Of a stretch of 19,934 nt of DNA, positions 1 to 7,464 are shown in pieces; position 1 is the first letter of the stretch, and each line of letters starts with the position of its first letter. A program made the position numbers and the translations under genes. This DNA comes from Bacteroidia bacterium (GTDB lineage: Bacteria; Bacteroidota; Bacteroidia; SpSt-205): positions 1 through 19,934 of the forward strand of contig JANXCJ010000021.1 of NCBI GenBank assembly GCA_025060275.1. Direction: 5' to 3'. Below the pieces are notes generated by a model. That model saw only the letters and a program-made list of their open reading frames with translations. It made no database searches and was not told the DNA's origin.

Positions 1-404
1 ACACTTTTCTTGAGATACCGTATAAAAGCCTTGAGATCATGCACAGAACGAAGGCTTGCATTAATCCATTCTGAAGCGGTAGGACTAGCAAGTCCTAAGC
101 GATAATCTATCGTAGCTGTAACATACCCCCTGACAGCAAAGTAGCGAGCCAAATGCGTAACATCCGCATCATGCCGAGACCCTGACACATACCCCCCACC
201 AAATAGAAATACTACTACAGGACGCAAAGTCTCGTAATCTTGCTCAGGTAAAAAGAGAGTAGCCCGCAATAGCTGGGAATTACCCAGAATATTAGTTGCC
301 TGTCCATAGACGAGACTCTCTGCACGCCAGCTAAATAGGCTGTCCCAATACCGGCCGCTTTGGGCAAAAAGAGACGCAATACATAACCCAATAGTACTCC
401 TCAT
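1..404 (-). CDS. Secreted alpha/beta-hydrolase, carboxylesterase-like (3' part outside window)
   Basis: Only the first 134 codons are visible; the frame is open to the window edge. The start ATG at 404 gives a signal peptide MRSTIGLCIASLFAQ with a likely cut between A14 and Q15. It is followed by a region resembling carboxylesterase/esterase-lipase N-termini: a hydrophobic strand ending in FLFGGGY (about residues 66-72), where the oxyanion-hole Gly-Gly of the family lies, a DYR motif (100-102), and the helix HDLKAFIRYLKK (122-133), which resembles the family segment just before the nucleophile elbow. The catalytic Ser, Asp and His would lie outside the window, so activity cannot be judged. 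An ATG at 408 lies in another frame with a stop after 25 codons. Inferred: a periplasmic or exported ester hydrolase of unknown substrate. A -7 box sits 7 bases upstream of the start. Confidence 0.75.
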   Translation of the reverse strand, partial: MRSTIGLCIASLFAQSGRYWDSLFSWRAESLVYGQATNILGNSQLLRATLFLPEQDYETLRPVVVFLFGGGYVSGSRHDADVTHLARYFAVRGYVTATIDYRLGLASPTASEWINASLRSVHDLKAFIRYLKKS

Positions 405-411
405 TCATTTA

Positions 412-419
412 CAAAAATA
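412..419 (-). promoter_or_regulatory. Bacteroidetes -7 promoter box for the esterase gene
   Basis: The minus strand reads TATTTTTG, matching TAnnTTTG. The last G lies 7 bases before the esterase ATG (404), so the predicted transcript would have almost no leader. No convincing -33 TTTG was found at the usual distance. Confidence 0.55.
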
Positions 420-481
420 CACCCGCTGCGCAAATTGAGAGCCAGCAGAATCTTTCAGAAGCGATCAAGTTGTAGAAATGG

Positions 482-507
482 AAAAATTAAGGCTGTCAAG
501 GTTGCCT
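482..507 (-). terminator. Weak possible terminator after the thioredoxin gene
   Basis: On the minus strand AGGC (507-504) can pair with GCCT (493-490) across a 10-base loop, followed by TAATTTTT. The stem has only four pairs, so this is a weak candidate. It lies about 20 bases after the thioredoxin stop codon and before the esterase promoter. Confidence 0.25.
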
Positions 508-528
508 GTATGGGTTTCTTTCATCCAG

Positions 529-1470
529 CTACCTCTGAGCTATTAAGGCTGATAAAGTTTTGAGAGCAGGTTGTTCTGCGGGTAAATCACGCTGGGCCTG
601 CTTTAGAGACTGTTCTGCTTCATCTACTCGGCTGAGCCGATAGTATAAAGCTGCTTGGGTCAAATAAGCAACTCCTGAGGGTTCACTCTTCAACGAGTAT
701 GAAGCCCATTGAACGGCTTCTGGCAAAATGACTTCAAAGTAAAGCAAGCTGTACGCAGCCAACCACAAAGCCTGTAAGGGCGAAAGTTTTTGCTGCTGGT
801 ATAGACGATGATGAAGGGTATAAAGTGCAGCTTCTCGTTGACCTCCGTGCCATTGGGCAAGAGCCCGTAAGACCTCCGAAGCAGGTGATGAGAGGCTGGA
901 GTATATGCTATTCAGCTGCTCACCGTTATTCTGCTCCACTGCAGAGCGCCAAGTAGTAAAATGCTGGCTAAGCCCTTCACCCCATGCTCTTTGCGTCAAA
1001 TCTGTGAAAAATACCCGATAGGCTTCTTGAAAACCTTGCCAGGAGGGAGGAGCCTCCGTTTTCTTCTTTTCAAAGCGTTCGTGGTATTTCTTCATGTAAG
1101 AAAGAAAGGTAGGCGCATCCACAAACCCTACCACGCGCCCCACTTCTTCTCCTCGGGGGTCTAAGAAAATTATCGTCGGATATGCACGAACCCGATACTG
1201 ATTTGCCAGGCGAGGGCCCTCTCCTCGCTCAGCATCTACACGATAGGCTAAATAGTTTCTGTTTGCAAAAGCTCCCACCTCTGCATTTGAAAAGGTATGC
1301 CTCTCCAACAGCTTACAAGGACCACACCATACAGTGTAAAAATCCACAAAAATGGGCTTGTTTTCTTTCTGCGCTTGCTGAAGAAGCATCTGCCAAGAAC
1401 CCCCAAAGAACTGAACTCCCCCCCCCTGAGCATATAGCCATAGCATACTCCACAACACTACCCTTTCCAT
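529..1470 (-). CDS. Periplasmic thioredoxin-fold protein with C-terminal helical (TPR-like) region
   Basis: The 313-residue product begins with a short signal peptide (MERVVLWSMLWLYAQ, predicted cut A14/Q15). A thioredoxin domain follows at about residues 25-140, with the redox motif WCGPCK (48-53) and the cis-proline in AYPTI (P98). The rest, to about residue 313, is helical with TPR-like spacing (for example LYYRLSRVDEAEQSLKQA near the end). Inferred role: thiol reduction or disulfide exchange in the periplasm; the partner is unknown. The frame is open upstream to an ATG at 1518, but the ATG at 1470 is chosen because it yields a proper signal peptide and because a -7 promoter box lies between the two, 4 bases from 1470. 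The gene is divergent from the histone-like gene. Confidence 0.85.
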   Translation of the reverse strand: MERVVLWSMLWLYAQGGGVQFFGGSWQMLLQQAQKENKPIFVDFYTVWCGPCKLLERHTFSNAEVGAFANRNYLAYRVDAERGEGPRLANQYRVRAYPTIIFLDPRGEEVGRVVGFVDAPTFLSYMKKYHERFEKKKTEAPPSWQGFQEAYRVFFTDLTQRAWGEGLSQHFTTWRSAVEQNNGEQLNSIYSSLSSPASEVLRALAQWHGGQREAALYTLHHRLYQQQKLSPLQALWLAAYSLLYFEVILPEAVQWASYSLKSEPSGVAYLTQAALYYRLSRVDEAEQSLKQAQRDLPAEQPALKTLSALIAQR

Positions 1471-1474
1471 AGGA

Positions 1475-1482
1475 CAAAAATA
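1475..1482 (-). promoter_or_regulatory. -7 promoter box for the thioredoxin gene
   Basis: TATTTTTG on the minus strand, 4 bases before the ATG at 1470. It supports 1470 rather than 1518 as the start and predicts a leaderless mRNA. No clear -33 element. Confidence 0.5.
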
Positions 1483-1658
1483 CAGAATGCATGCCCTCAG
1501 CAGAATGAAACTCATCAAATTAGAAAACTTATCATACTAATAGGTAGGGACGTTATTAGAGTCTTCACTTAGGCAGATACATGAGCTTACCCCTTCCTCT
1601 GTGGATAAATAGTGAATAAAAGCTCCCTAGTAAGGGATGTAAGAATTCAAAAAATCTT

Positions 1659-1666
1659 TACCTTTG
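1659..1666 (+). promoter_or_regulatory. -7 promoter box for the histone-like gene
   Basis: TACCTTTG matches TAnnTTTG and lies 20 bases before ATG 1687. It falls inside the upstream open frame (which runs back to 1612), which argues that translation starts downstream of it. A purine-rich GGGAGGAG follows directly (1666-1673), but it is rather far from the ATG to act as a Shine-Dalgarno sequence and may straddle the transcription start. Confidence 0.6.
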
Positions 1667-1686
1667 GGAGGAGTAGTCAAACTGAC

Positions 1687-1947
1687 ATGCGTATGACAAA
1701 GAGGTATGAAGAATTAGAAAAACTCGTAAGTGAGATTCTTGTAGACCTTCGTAAATTTTATGATGATGGGAACAAAGCAGCAGGGACACGAGCTCGCAAA
1801 GGGCTTCTAACCCTCAAGAATTGGGCACACGAAGTGCGTAAGGAAATCTCAGCTAAGCGAGCAGCCAGTGAAGCAAGTAGCAGTAAGACAAGTAAAAAAG
1901 GCACCTCCAAGACTGCCGCTAAAAAGTCTCCTCCTAAGAAGAAGTAG
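1687..1947 (+). CDS. Histone H1-like nucleoid protein (Hc1-type)
   Basis: A small protein of 86 residues. The N-terminal part is helical (KRYEELEKLVSEILVDLRKF, then YDDGNKAAGTRARKGL) and resembles the conserved core of Bacteroidetes histone H1-like proteins, including the NKAAGTRxRKG motif (29-39) and the following LKxxAxEVRxEI helix. The C-terminal 25-30 residues are a lysine/serine/alanine tail ending in SPPKKK, as in H1-type DNA-binding tails. Expected role: nonspecific DNA compaction in the nucleoid. ATG 1687 is chosen because the promoter box lies at 1659-1666; ATG 1693 (giving MTKRYEEL) is equally possible and aligns even better with my memory of the family. tRNA-Glu follows on the same strand from its own promoter. 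Confidence 0.85.
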   Translation: MRMTKRYEELEKLVSEILVDLRKFYDDGNKAAGTRARKGLLTLKNWAHEVRKEISAKRAASEASSSKTSKKGTSKTAAKKSPPKKK

Positions 1948-1951
1948 GGGC

Positions 1952-1979
1952 TTGTATTTCTAAAAAAGTCTTATCTTTG
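1952..1979 (+). promoter_or_regulatory. Promoter of tRNA-Glu (TTG -33 and TAnnTTTG -7)
   Basis: The -7 box TATCTTTG is at 1972-1979, with TTG at 1952-1954 separated by 17 bases, inside the range reported for the Bacteroidetes primary sigma factor. The mature tRNA begins 13 bases after the box. This is the most complete promoter in the window. Confidence 0.75.
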
Positions 1980-1992
1980 CCTCGCTCGTCTT

Positions 1993-2066
1993 GCCCCGTT
2001 CGTCTAGCCCGGTCAGGACACCTCTCTTTCAAGGAGGAAACAGGGGTTCAAATCCCCTACGGGGTA
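1993..2066 (+). tRNA. tRNA-Glu (anticodon UUC)
   Basis: A full cloverleaf of 74 nt without encoded CCA: acceptor GCCCCGT (1993-1999) pairs with ACGGGGT (2059-2065, closing G-U pair), discriminator A2066. The D arm is GTCT/GGAC and the anticodon stem CCTCT/GGAGG encloses loop CTTTCAA, anticodon TTC. The T arm is AGGGG/CCCCT with loop TTCAAAT. The TTCGTCTAG start is typical of tRNA-Glu. It charges glutamate for GAA/GAG codons; Glu-tRNA is also the precursor type handled by GatCAB, whose GatC subunit is encoded elsewhere in this window. The last 10 bases overlap the end of pyrD on the other strand. Confidence 0.97.
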
Positions 2067-3091
2067 CACTGCTGCAAAGCAAGCGTACAAGATTGTATCT
2101 TCTTAATACCCTCCTTTAGGAGTGAGGTGCCCTGGTAAATAAAGCCTGTATAGACTTCTACAAGCTTGGCTCCGTAGTGAAGGGCTTCTCCTATATCAGC
2201 GGGTTCCATTATGCCTCCACTAGCTATGAGGGGCAGGGGAAAGTTTCTTAGGAGTTGAAAAATCCTTGTACGAAAAGGTTTAAGGGGTCTGCCACTTACT
2301 CCTCCTTCTCCTAAGGAAGGATAACTTATTTGTGTAGTAGTGTTGCAGGCAACTATTCCGCTAATGGGTAGGGTGGTAGCTGTTTCTTTTATTTCCTCCA
2401 CCTGCTGAGGAGACAAGTCTGGCGATATCTTTAGAAGAATAGGCTTTGCAGGAGTATTAGAAGCATGGAGGGGTTCTATTATTCTACGCAGGGACTCTTT
2501 GGTCTGAAGTGTCCGCAGGCCAGGAGTATTGGGAGAGCTCACATTTATCACAAAAAAGTCCCCATAAGGGTGAAGTATCCGAAATGCAGAAAGATAGTCT
2601 GATGCAGCTTTATCTAAAGGTGTATCCCTATTCTTCCCAATATTTATACCTAAAATTAAGCCTGCAGGTCTTTTCTCTAATCTACGCGCAATGGCTACCG
2701 CTCCGTCATTGTTGAACCCCATGCGATTGAGGAGCGCTTGATGCTGAGGAATTCTAAATAAACGGGGGCGGGGGTTGCCCTCCTGAGGACGAGGTGTAAC
2801 TGTACCTATCTCTACAAAAGCAAAGCCTAGATGAGCCCAAAGATTCAGAAGTAAAGCATTTTTGTCTAAACCTGCAGCTATTCCTATGGGATGTGGAAAA
2901 CGCAGTCCCCACAAATTCACAGGCGCAAGCGGTAAGGGTTTCTTCCACCAGAAACCCGCCTTATCCAGTACCCTTGCTACTGAAAATATGAGATTATGCG
3001 CTGCTTCTGGGGGTAAAGCAAAAAGAAGGGATCGTAACAATCTCCATGACAAGGGAGGTACAAACTCTTCCTCTACAAGAGCCTTACTCAA
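2057..3091 (-). CDS. pyrD: Dihydroorotate dehydrogenase, quinone-dependent (class 2)
   Basis: Catalyses oxidation of dihydroorotate to orotate in pyrimidine synthesis, passing electrons to quinone through FMN at the inner membrane. The sequence shows the class 2 layout: an N-terminal amphipathic extension (LLRSLLFALPPEAAHNL, about 18-34), then the FMN barrel with IGIAAGLDKNA (69-79), EIGTVTPRPQ (94-103), LNRMGFNN (121-128), the catalytic-Ser motif NVSSPNTPGLR (183-193, Ser186), LLKISPDL, and IASGGI near the C-terminus. Length 344 is normal. The start is TTG at 3091, overlapping the upstream gene's stop by 8 bases; a later TTG cannot be excluded because homologs usually begin close to the LLRSLLF segment. 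Third gene of the DUF4139-sugar enzyme-pyrD operon. Its stop codon lies inside the tRNA-Glu gene on the opposite strand. Confidence 0.96.
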   Translation of the reverse strand: MSKALVEEEFVPPLSWRLLRSLLFALPPEAAHNLIFSVARVLDKAGFWWKKPLPLAPVNLWGLRFPHPIGIAAGLDKNALLLNLWAHLGFAFVEIGTVTPRPQEGNPRPRLFRIPQHQALLNRMGFNNDGAVAIARRLEKRPAGLILGINIGKNRDTPLDKAASDYLSAFRILHPYGDFFVINVSSPNTPGLRTLQTKESLRRIIEPLHASNTPAKPILLKISPDLSPQQVEEIKETATTLPISGIVACNTTTQISYPSLGEGGVSGRPLKPFRTRIFQLLRNFPLPLIASGGIMEPADIGEALHYGAKLVEVYTGFIYQGTSLLKEGIKKIQSCTLALQQCTP

Positions 3092-4646
3092 CTACCTTCT
3101 CCTGCAGCTTTTCTAATCCCTTTAGGGTAAGGGTATAATAGATATCACAACGGCTACAGTGATGAAGACTATCTTTCTGAACCTCTGTCAGCGTCTCTCC
3201 ACATTCGCATACCCATCCAACCTGACGGGCGGGGTTTCCGACAACGAGGGCATGGTCAGGAACATCCTGCGTAACCACGGCGCCAGCTCCTACCATCGCA
3301 AATTTCCCAATAGTAGTCCCACACATAATCGTAGCATTTGCGCCTATTGTAGCCCCTTTTTTGACACGCGTCTGGAGGAATTCATTCCGACGCTCTATGA
3401 AAGCTCGGGGGTATTTATCATTCGTAAAAACACATGAAGGGCCACACAGCACTCCATCTTCTAGTTCTACGCCGTAATAAAGTGATACATTGTTTTGAAT
3501 CTTACAATTATTTCCCATTTTGACAAAAGGTCCTACTACTACATTCTGCCCCAGCACACAGTTTTTTCCAATTCTGCTCCCCCGTAAGATATGGCTGAAA
3601 TGCCAGATTTTCGTACCCTCCCCAATTTCCACATCCTCATCTATAAGAGCAGTAGGATGAACAAAATAGGGCTTAGGACTCTCTTTTTCAGGAAAAAGCG
3701 AACGAGCAAGCCTCTCCACTACTGCCGTAACGGGCAGTAGAAAGGTGGCTCCTGTAAGAGGAGACTGCCGAGTTCTCAAGCAGGTAAGAAAATGATCCAT
3801 CTCTATCGCCAGCGGTTCTTCAGGAGAAAGAGGAATCGGCTCAGGCCCCCCTTGCTGGAGCTTAGGATAAGTACCCCCTTCCCATCTAACTTGGTGCGAG
3901 TGAAATTGTAAGATAGGAACACCTGAGTCCTCACTAAAAGCCACCATACCTTCTGTACCAATCAGTGTAAGCCTCCGACGCCTCTCCGGATGGAGCCAAC
4001 TTGCCATAATATGCGCTTTGATCTCATTAGGGAAACTCAAGTGGATGTATATAGTTTCTGCTAACTCAGAAAAAGTAGCTTGGGCTATCCCTTGCACTTC
4101 TAAAGGAGAAGCATTGAGAAGGGAAAGAATCAAGCCTATATCATGAATAGCAAGTCCCCATAAAGCATCTTCCGCAAGTGGGAAGCGCCCTAAACTAGTT
4201 CTCTCCGCATGAATCGTGAGAAGTTTCCCAAGTCTGCCCTCGGAGAGAAGGCGCTGGACAACAGCCGTAGCTGGATGATAATGGAGTATATGTCCCCCCA
4301 TCAGGATTAGTCCCCTCTCTTGGGCTATTTCATCAAGCTGCTTGAGCTGGACCAGGGAGAAAGCTACAGGTTTTTCACAAAATACATCCTTACCTGCCTG
4401 CAGGGCAGCCTCCACAAGGAATGGATGAGTAGGAGCCGGTGTAGCTATTACGACTGCGGAGATAGTAGAGTCCTGCCAGATACTCTCTATATCATCTGTC
4501 CAGCGTAAGTAAGAAAATGCCGCTTGCAACTCCCTATACTTTGCAAGGTTGCGAGTCCAGACCGTAGAGAGCGCCCCTTTTTGCGAGAGTATCCTAAGGA
4601 GTTTTTGCCCCCACCTCCCTACCCCTAATAAGGCTATGCTCTTCAC
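3084..4646 (-). CDS. Fusion: Gfo/Idh/MocA sugar-nucleotide dehydrogenase + hexapeptide N-acetyltransferase (WlbA/WlbB-type)
   Basis: A 520-residue fusion. Residues 1-320 form a Gfo/Idh/MocA oxidoreductase: Rossmann motif GVGRWG (8-13), the CEKP motif (90-93) with its conserved Lys, and HDIGL (168-172). Residues 328-478 are a left-handed beta-helix acyltransferase with hexapeptide turns (IGEGTKIWHFSHI, IGKNCVLGQNVVVGP, IGANATIMCGTTIG), followed by a C-terminal Cys pair/Cys pair (480, 482, 497, 500) resembling a small metal ribbon. Related separate enzymes (WlbA and WlbB/WbpD) oxidise UDP-GlcNAcA at C3 and later acetylate the 3-amino sugar in making UDP-2,3-diacetamido-2,3-dideoxy-uronates for surface glycans; exact substrate here is inferred. 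The GTG start at 4646 is chosen because it overlaps the upstream stop as GTGA; the frame is open to 4706 but would overlap the upstream gene by 64 bases. Confidence 0.88.
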   Translation of the reverse strand: MKSIALLGVGRWGQKLLRILSQKGALSTVWTRNLAKYRELQAAFSYLRWTDDIESIWQDSTISAVVIATPAPTHPFLVEAALQAGKDVFCEKPVAFSLVQLKQLDEIAQERGLILMGGHILHYHPATAVVQRLLSEGRLGKLLTIHAERTSLGRFPLAEDALWGLAIHDIGLILSLLNASPLEVQGIAQATFSELAETIYIHLSFPNEIKAHIMASWLHPERRRRLTLIGTEGMVAFSEDSGVPILQFHSHQVRWEGGTYPKLQQGGPEPIPLSPEEPLAIEMDHFLTCLRTRQSPLTGATFLLPVTAVVERLARSLFPEKESPKPYFVHPTALIDEDVEIGEGTKIWHFSHILRGSRIGKNCVLGQNVVVGPFVKMGNNCKIQNNVSLYYGVELEDGVLCGPSCVFTNDKYPRAFIERRNEFLQTRVKKGATIGANATIMCGTTIGKFAMVGAGAVVTQDVPDHALVVGNPARQVGWVCECGETLTEVQKDSLHHCSRCDIYYTLTLKGLEKLQEKVVE

Positions 4647-6220
4647 AAACCTATGATAACTTTCTGACGAGGATACTTCATTGTAAAGCGGAAAGCCCTC
4701 TCCCACTTCTGGCCGGGCTGGAGAGTCACATCCCAGCGAAGCTGCCCATTTTGAGGATTGTGTACCGCTCCCCCACTCTCTTCAAGTTCTACTTTGATTT
4801 CAGAAGTACGACTTACAGGTACGCGGTCCCAAATAGTGAGCTGAATAGGCGTGGGGTAGGTGTGAGAGACTTGCAGGCTATAAGCAAAATGATGATATAC
4901 ACTACTACCTGTCGGACGAGTATCTTTTCGGTTTAAGGTCTCGGTGCGCCGCACTATTATACGCTCAGTAGGACCCATATCTATCCACAGCGTATCTCCC
5001 TCTAAAAAGGGGGGCCATGTAATATGAGCGACCTCCTGCCCTTCTACTTCTATGATGGCAGGGGCAGTCTCCCATAAGCTAAGAACCTCCAATGAGACCC
5101 CCCCTCGTAAATAAGCATGGGAAGCAAGGGGAGCATTGAGGAAAAACTGAAAGGTAGCTATCACCGTATCTTCTTTCAAAAGAAACTGGGTAGAACGCTT
5201 ACCCGCTGGCACCGTTTGGGTCCCCAGCTCATAGGTCCGAGAAACTGCTTGTTCTTGAATAGTGGAAAGAGGCAGAGAGAAGGTTTCTTTTTCTGTGTTT
5301 GCCTCACCTGAATCCTCTCCTCCTCTCCCATCTGCCTTCTCTTCAAACCTATCTAACCTTGAACCCTCAGCGGAATACCCTACAATAGGAGCAGAAAGAG
5401 GTTTTATATCTTCTATATCCACATACCACGGCGAGAAGGGGGGCATTTCGCCTATATTTCTCGGTTGTGCAGAAGAGAGAGTAAGATTAACATTTTTCCA
5501 GTCTTCTCCTGAAAGATTCTGGACGCTGGCCCAGCGCTGAATTCTCACTTGACCCTGAGCTGGAAAGGCTCTTATGCGATAACTCAGTTGCCAGCCTGCC
5601 TGAGGTCCTATAAGCTCTACATGGAAAGGCAGCACCTCCTTTTGAGTCGTCCAGTAGGTGAAAAGTAGCACACCTCCACTCTCCTCTACTCCTTTAAGAC
5701 GCGCTTGATATACGCTTTTCCAGTGATAGAGCGTATCTTGCGAGAGCCTTAACCGCTTCTGGATGAAATGTTTTTCTTCAAGAAGGCGGGGAAGACGCCT
5801 TTCTAAGAGGAGTAGGTATTTCTCTACCTCTTCTGATCGCGTAGGCCCTTCTTCACCCCCTAATCGGATATTACTGACCAATGTACTCTCTTGAGCAGTT
5901 AGAAGGAGCAGGCGTTGGCGAAGCTTTGCAATAGCCTCCTCTAAGGAGTCTATTTTCTGCTTCAGCTGTGTAAGGTCCGGGGGGAGGTGCCGAAAACTCA
6001 AGCCTAAGGGCTCTACGGCACTCTGGGTTACGCAACCTTTAGCTGTAGGAGGCAAAATAACCCTAACACTTGTAGGATCAGCTTGAGGAGGCAAAGCCGG
6101 CCAAATGAAGTAGTTATATCCCCTCTCTGCGGATAACAAACCTGTATAGGTATATTTCCCCCCCATAGGATAGACCGTCACCGCGCTAAGCTGAAGAGAC
6201 AAAACTATGAGCGTATCCAC
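4643..6220 (-). CDS. DUF4139 (MuiA-like) family protein
   Basis: 525 residues. The start resembles the DUF4140 N-terminal strand (SAVTVYPMGG, 12-21). Then comes a long coiled coil (about 82-178, LKQKIDSLEEAIAKLRQRLLLL and onward) and a C-terminal DUF4139 beta domain (about 195-525) with the characteristic segment NLSGEDWKNVNLTLSSAQP (235-253). Family members are called 'mucoidy inhibitor A-like', but no biochemical function is established. A short hydrophobic N-terminus (LIVLSLQLSA) may be a signal peptide, although it lacks a basic n-region and has no Gln at +1, so export is uncertain. The start is GTG at 6220, 7 bases after a -7 box. It overlaps the next gene by 4 bases (GTGA), so the two are probably translationally coupled. 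Placement with a glycan-precursor enzyme hints at an envelope role (inference). Confidence 0.88.
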   Translation of the reverse strand: MDTLIVLSLQLSAVTVYPMGGKYTYTGLLSAERGYNYFIWPALPPQADPTSVRVILPPTAKGCVTQSAVEPLGLSFRHLPPDLTQLKQKIDSLEEAIAKLRQRLLLLTAQESTLVSNIRLGGEEGPTRSEEVEKYLLLLERRLPRLLEEKHFIQKRLRLSQDTLYHWKSVYQARLKGVEESGGVLLFTYWTTQKEVLPFHVELIGPQAGWQLSYRIRAFPAQGQVRIQRWASVQNLSGEDWKNVNLTLSSAQPRNIGEMPPFSPWYVDIEDIKPLSAPIVGYSAEGSRLDRFEEKADGRGGEDSGEANTEKETFSLPLSTIQEQAVSRTYELGTQTVPAGKRSTQFLLKEDTVIATFQFFLNAPLASHAYLRGGVSLEVLSLWETAPAIIEVEGQEVAHITWPPFLEGDTLWIDMGPTERIIVRRTETLNRKDTRPTGSSVYHHFAYSLQVSHTYPTPIQLTIWDRVPVSRTSEIKVELEESGGAVHNPQNGQLRWDVTLQPGQKWERAFRFTMKYPRQKVIIGL

Positions 6221-6227
6221 TTCCGTA

Positions 6228-6235
6228 CAAAGGTA
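6228..6235 (-). promoter_or_regulatory. -7 promoter box for the DUF4139-sugar enzyme-pyrD operon
   Basis: Minus strand TACCTTTG matches TAnnTTTG, 7 bases before the GTG at 6220. It lies in a 209-base gap between obg and this operon, which otherwise holds a 7-bp inverted repeat (6255-6261/6282-6288) and no clear gene. Confidence 0.55.
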
Positions 6236-6429
6236 CGTAGTGCAATGGAAGTATGGCTGTAGGAGCGTGAGCTGCGAGTCATACAGCCTCCTGTAGTATT
6301 GGCTATTCCATACAAAAACTACCTGAGAAGTTCGCTAGGCTGAGGATATTCCTGAGATTTTCTCTGTCCCCATATGCTCTGGTCCCTGATAGAATATCCT
6401 AAAGATACTTACGCCCAGACCCAGCTACT

Positions 6430-7464
6430 TCACGAAGGAAGGGCTCTCGCCTGCACTTTGGCTTTTCCTCTAAATCTCTCTACAGCCGTCCTGAGAGCAG
6501 ACAGTAGCTCCTCTATACCCTCTCGCGTAACAGCAGATATGAAAAATTGCGGCACATTAGCCGCTGGGAGATTTAGTTTTTTTCTTTCATCAATGGGAAC
6601 CAAATCAGCCTTAGTAAGAGCTATGAGATAAGGTTTCTCAAGAAGGAGCGGATGATAGGTCTTTAGCTCAGCCTGAAGCTTTTCTAAAAGAAGTGCAGGA
6701 TTAGGGTGGTCAAGGGGAAGCATGTAAAGGAGAATCGCCCCTCTCTCCACATGCCGCAAAAAGCGAAGCCCCAATCCCTTGCCTTGTGAAGCCCCTTCTA
6801 TCAGTCCAGGCAGGTCTGCAAGCACAAAACTGCGCCTTCTTTCATCTTCCACCACCCCTAATTGAGGAACCAAAGTAGTAAAAGGGTAGGGAGCAATTTT
6901 AGGACGAGCACGGGTGAGAATAGAAAGAAGCGTAGATTTTCCCGCATTAGGGGGACCCACCATACACACGTCCGCTAAGAGTCTGAGCTCTAGTCTCACG
7001 ACCTTTTTTTCACCGGGTTCTCCTGCTTCTGCAAAATCAGGCGCTCTCAAAGTAGGGGAACGAAAAGCATAGTTACCCCTTCCTCCTTTCCCCCCTTTTG
7101 CTAATAGCACCCTTTCGCCGGTCCGTAGCACTTCTCCTAAGAAGGCTCCGCTTCCTTCTTCCCATGCACTTGTGCCTATGGGCACGCGTATAACGATATC
7201 CTCTCCGTTAGCACCTCTCTGACAGCGAGGCTTTCCCGCCTCACCAGAGGGAGCCTTGACGACACGACGATACTTTATATCCAGGAGAGTCCATTTCTGT
7301 GGGTCCCCTTCCATCCAAATGCTCCCCCCATCCCCTCCATCTCCTCCATCTGGCCCTCCAAAAGGTACATACTTTTCTCGACGCCAGCTTACTACTCCTC
7401 TACCTCCATCCCCCGCTTCCAAACGAAGCTTGACATAATCAACAAAATCACTCTCTGCCTGCAT
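6430..7464 (-). CDS. obg: Obg/CgtA family GTPase
   Basis: Essential GTPase tied to 50S ribosome assembly and stringent control in bacteria. Residues 1-158 form the glycine-rich Obg fold (AGDGGRG, REKYVPFGGPDGGDGGDGG at 29-47, GKGGRGN). The G domain shows G1 GPPNAGKST (170-178), G2 in PFTTL (194-198), G3 DLPG (217-220), G4 as TKAD (284-287, with Thr in place of the usual Asn) and G5 SA (310-311). Length 344 without an extra C-terminal domain is common. The N-terminus (AESDFVDYVK) resembles Bacteroidetes Obg proteins. ATG 7464 overlaps the end of dxr by 17 bases, so it is the last gene of the tRNA-Val-dxr-obg unit. Confidence 0.97.
   Translation of the reverse strand: MQAESDFVDYVKLRLEAGDGGRGVVSWRREKYVPFGGPDGGDGGDGGSIWMEGDPQKWTLLDIKYRRVVKAPSGEAGKPRCQRGANGEDIVIRVPIGTSAWEEGSGAFLGEVLRTGERVLLAKGGKGGRGNYAFRSPTLRAPDFAEAGEPGEKKVVRLELRLLADVCMVGPPNAGKSTLLSILTRARPKIAPYPFTTLVPQLGVVEDERRRSFVLADLPGLIEGASQGKGLGLRFLRHVERGAILLYMLPLDHPNPALLLEKLQAELKTYHPLLLEKPYLIALTKADLVPIDERKKLNLPAANVPQFFISAVTREGIEELLSALRTAVERFRGKAKVQARALPS

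Noticed and set aside
1600..1608. Perfect DnaA box TGTGGATAA upstream of the histone-like gene, considered as an origin or regulatory site
   Set aside because: It is single; another perfect 9-mer lies inside the GH18 coding sequence (11343-11351), and there is no cluster, AT-rich unwinding region or dnaA/dnaN gene.
6604..6615. Obg G4 motif TKAD instead of NKxD
   Set aside because: Thr in this position is a known variant in GTPases; the other four G motifs are intact.
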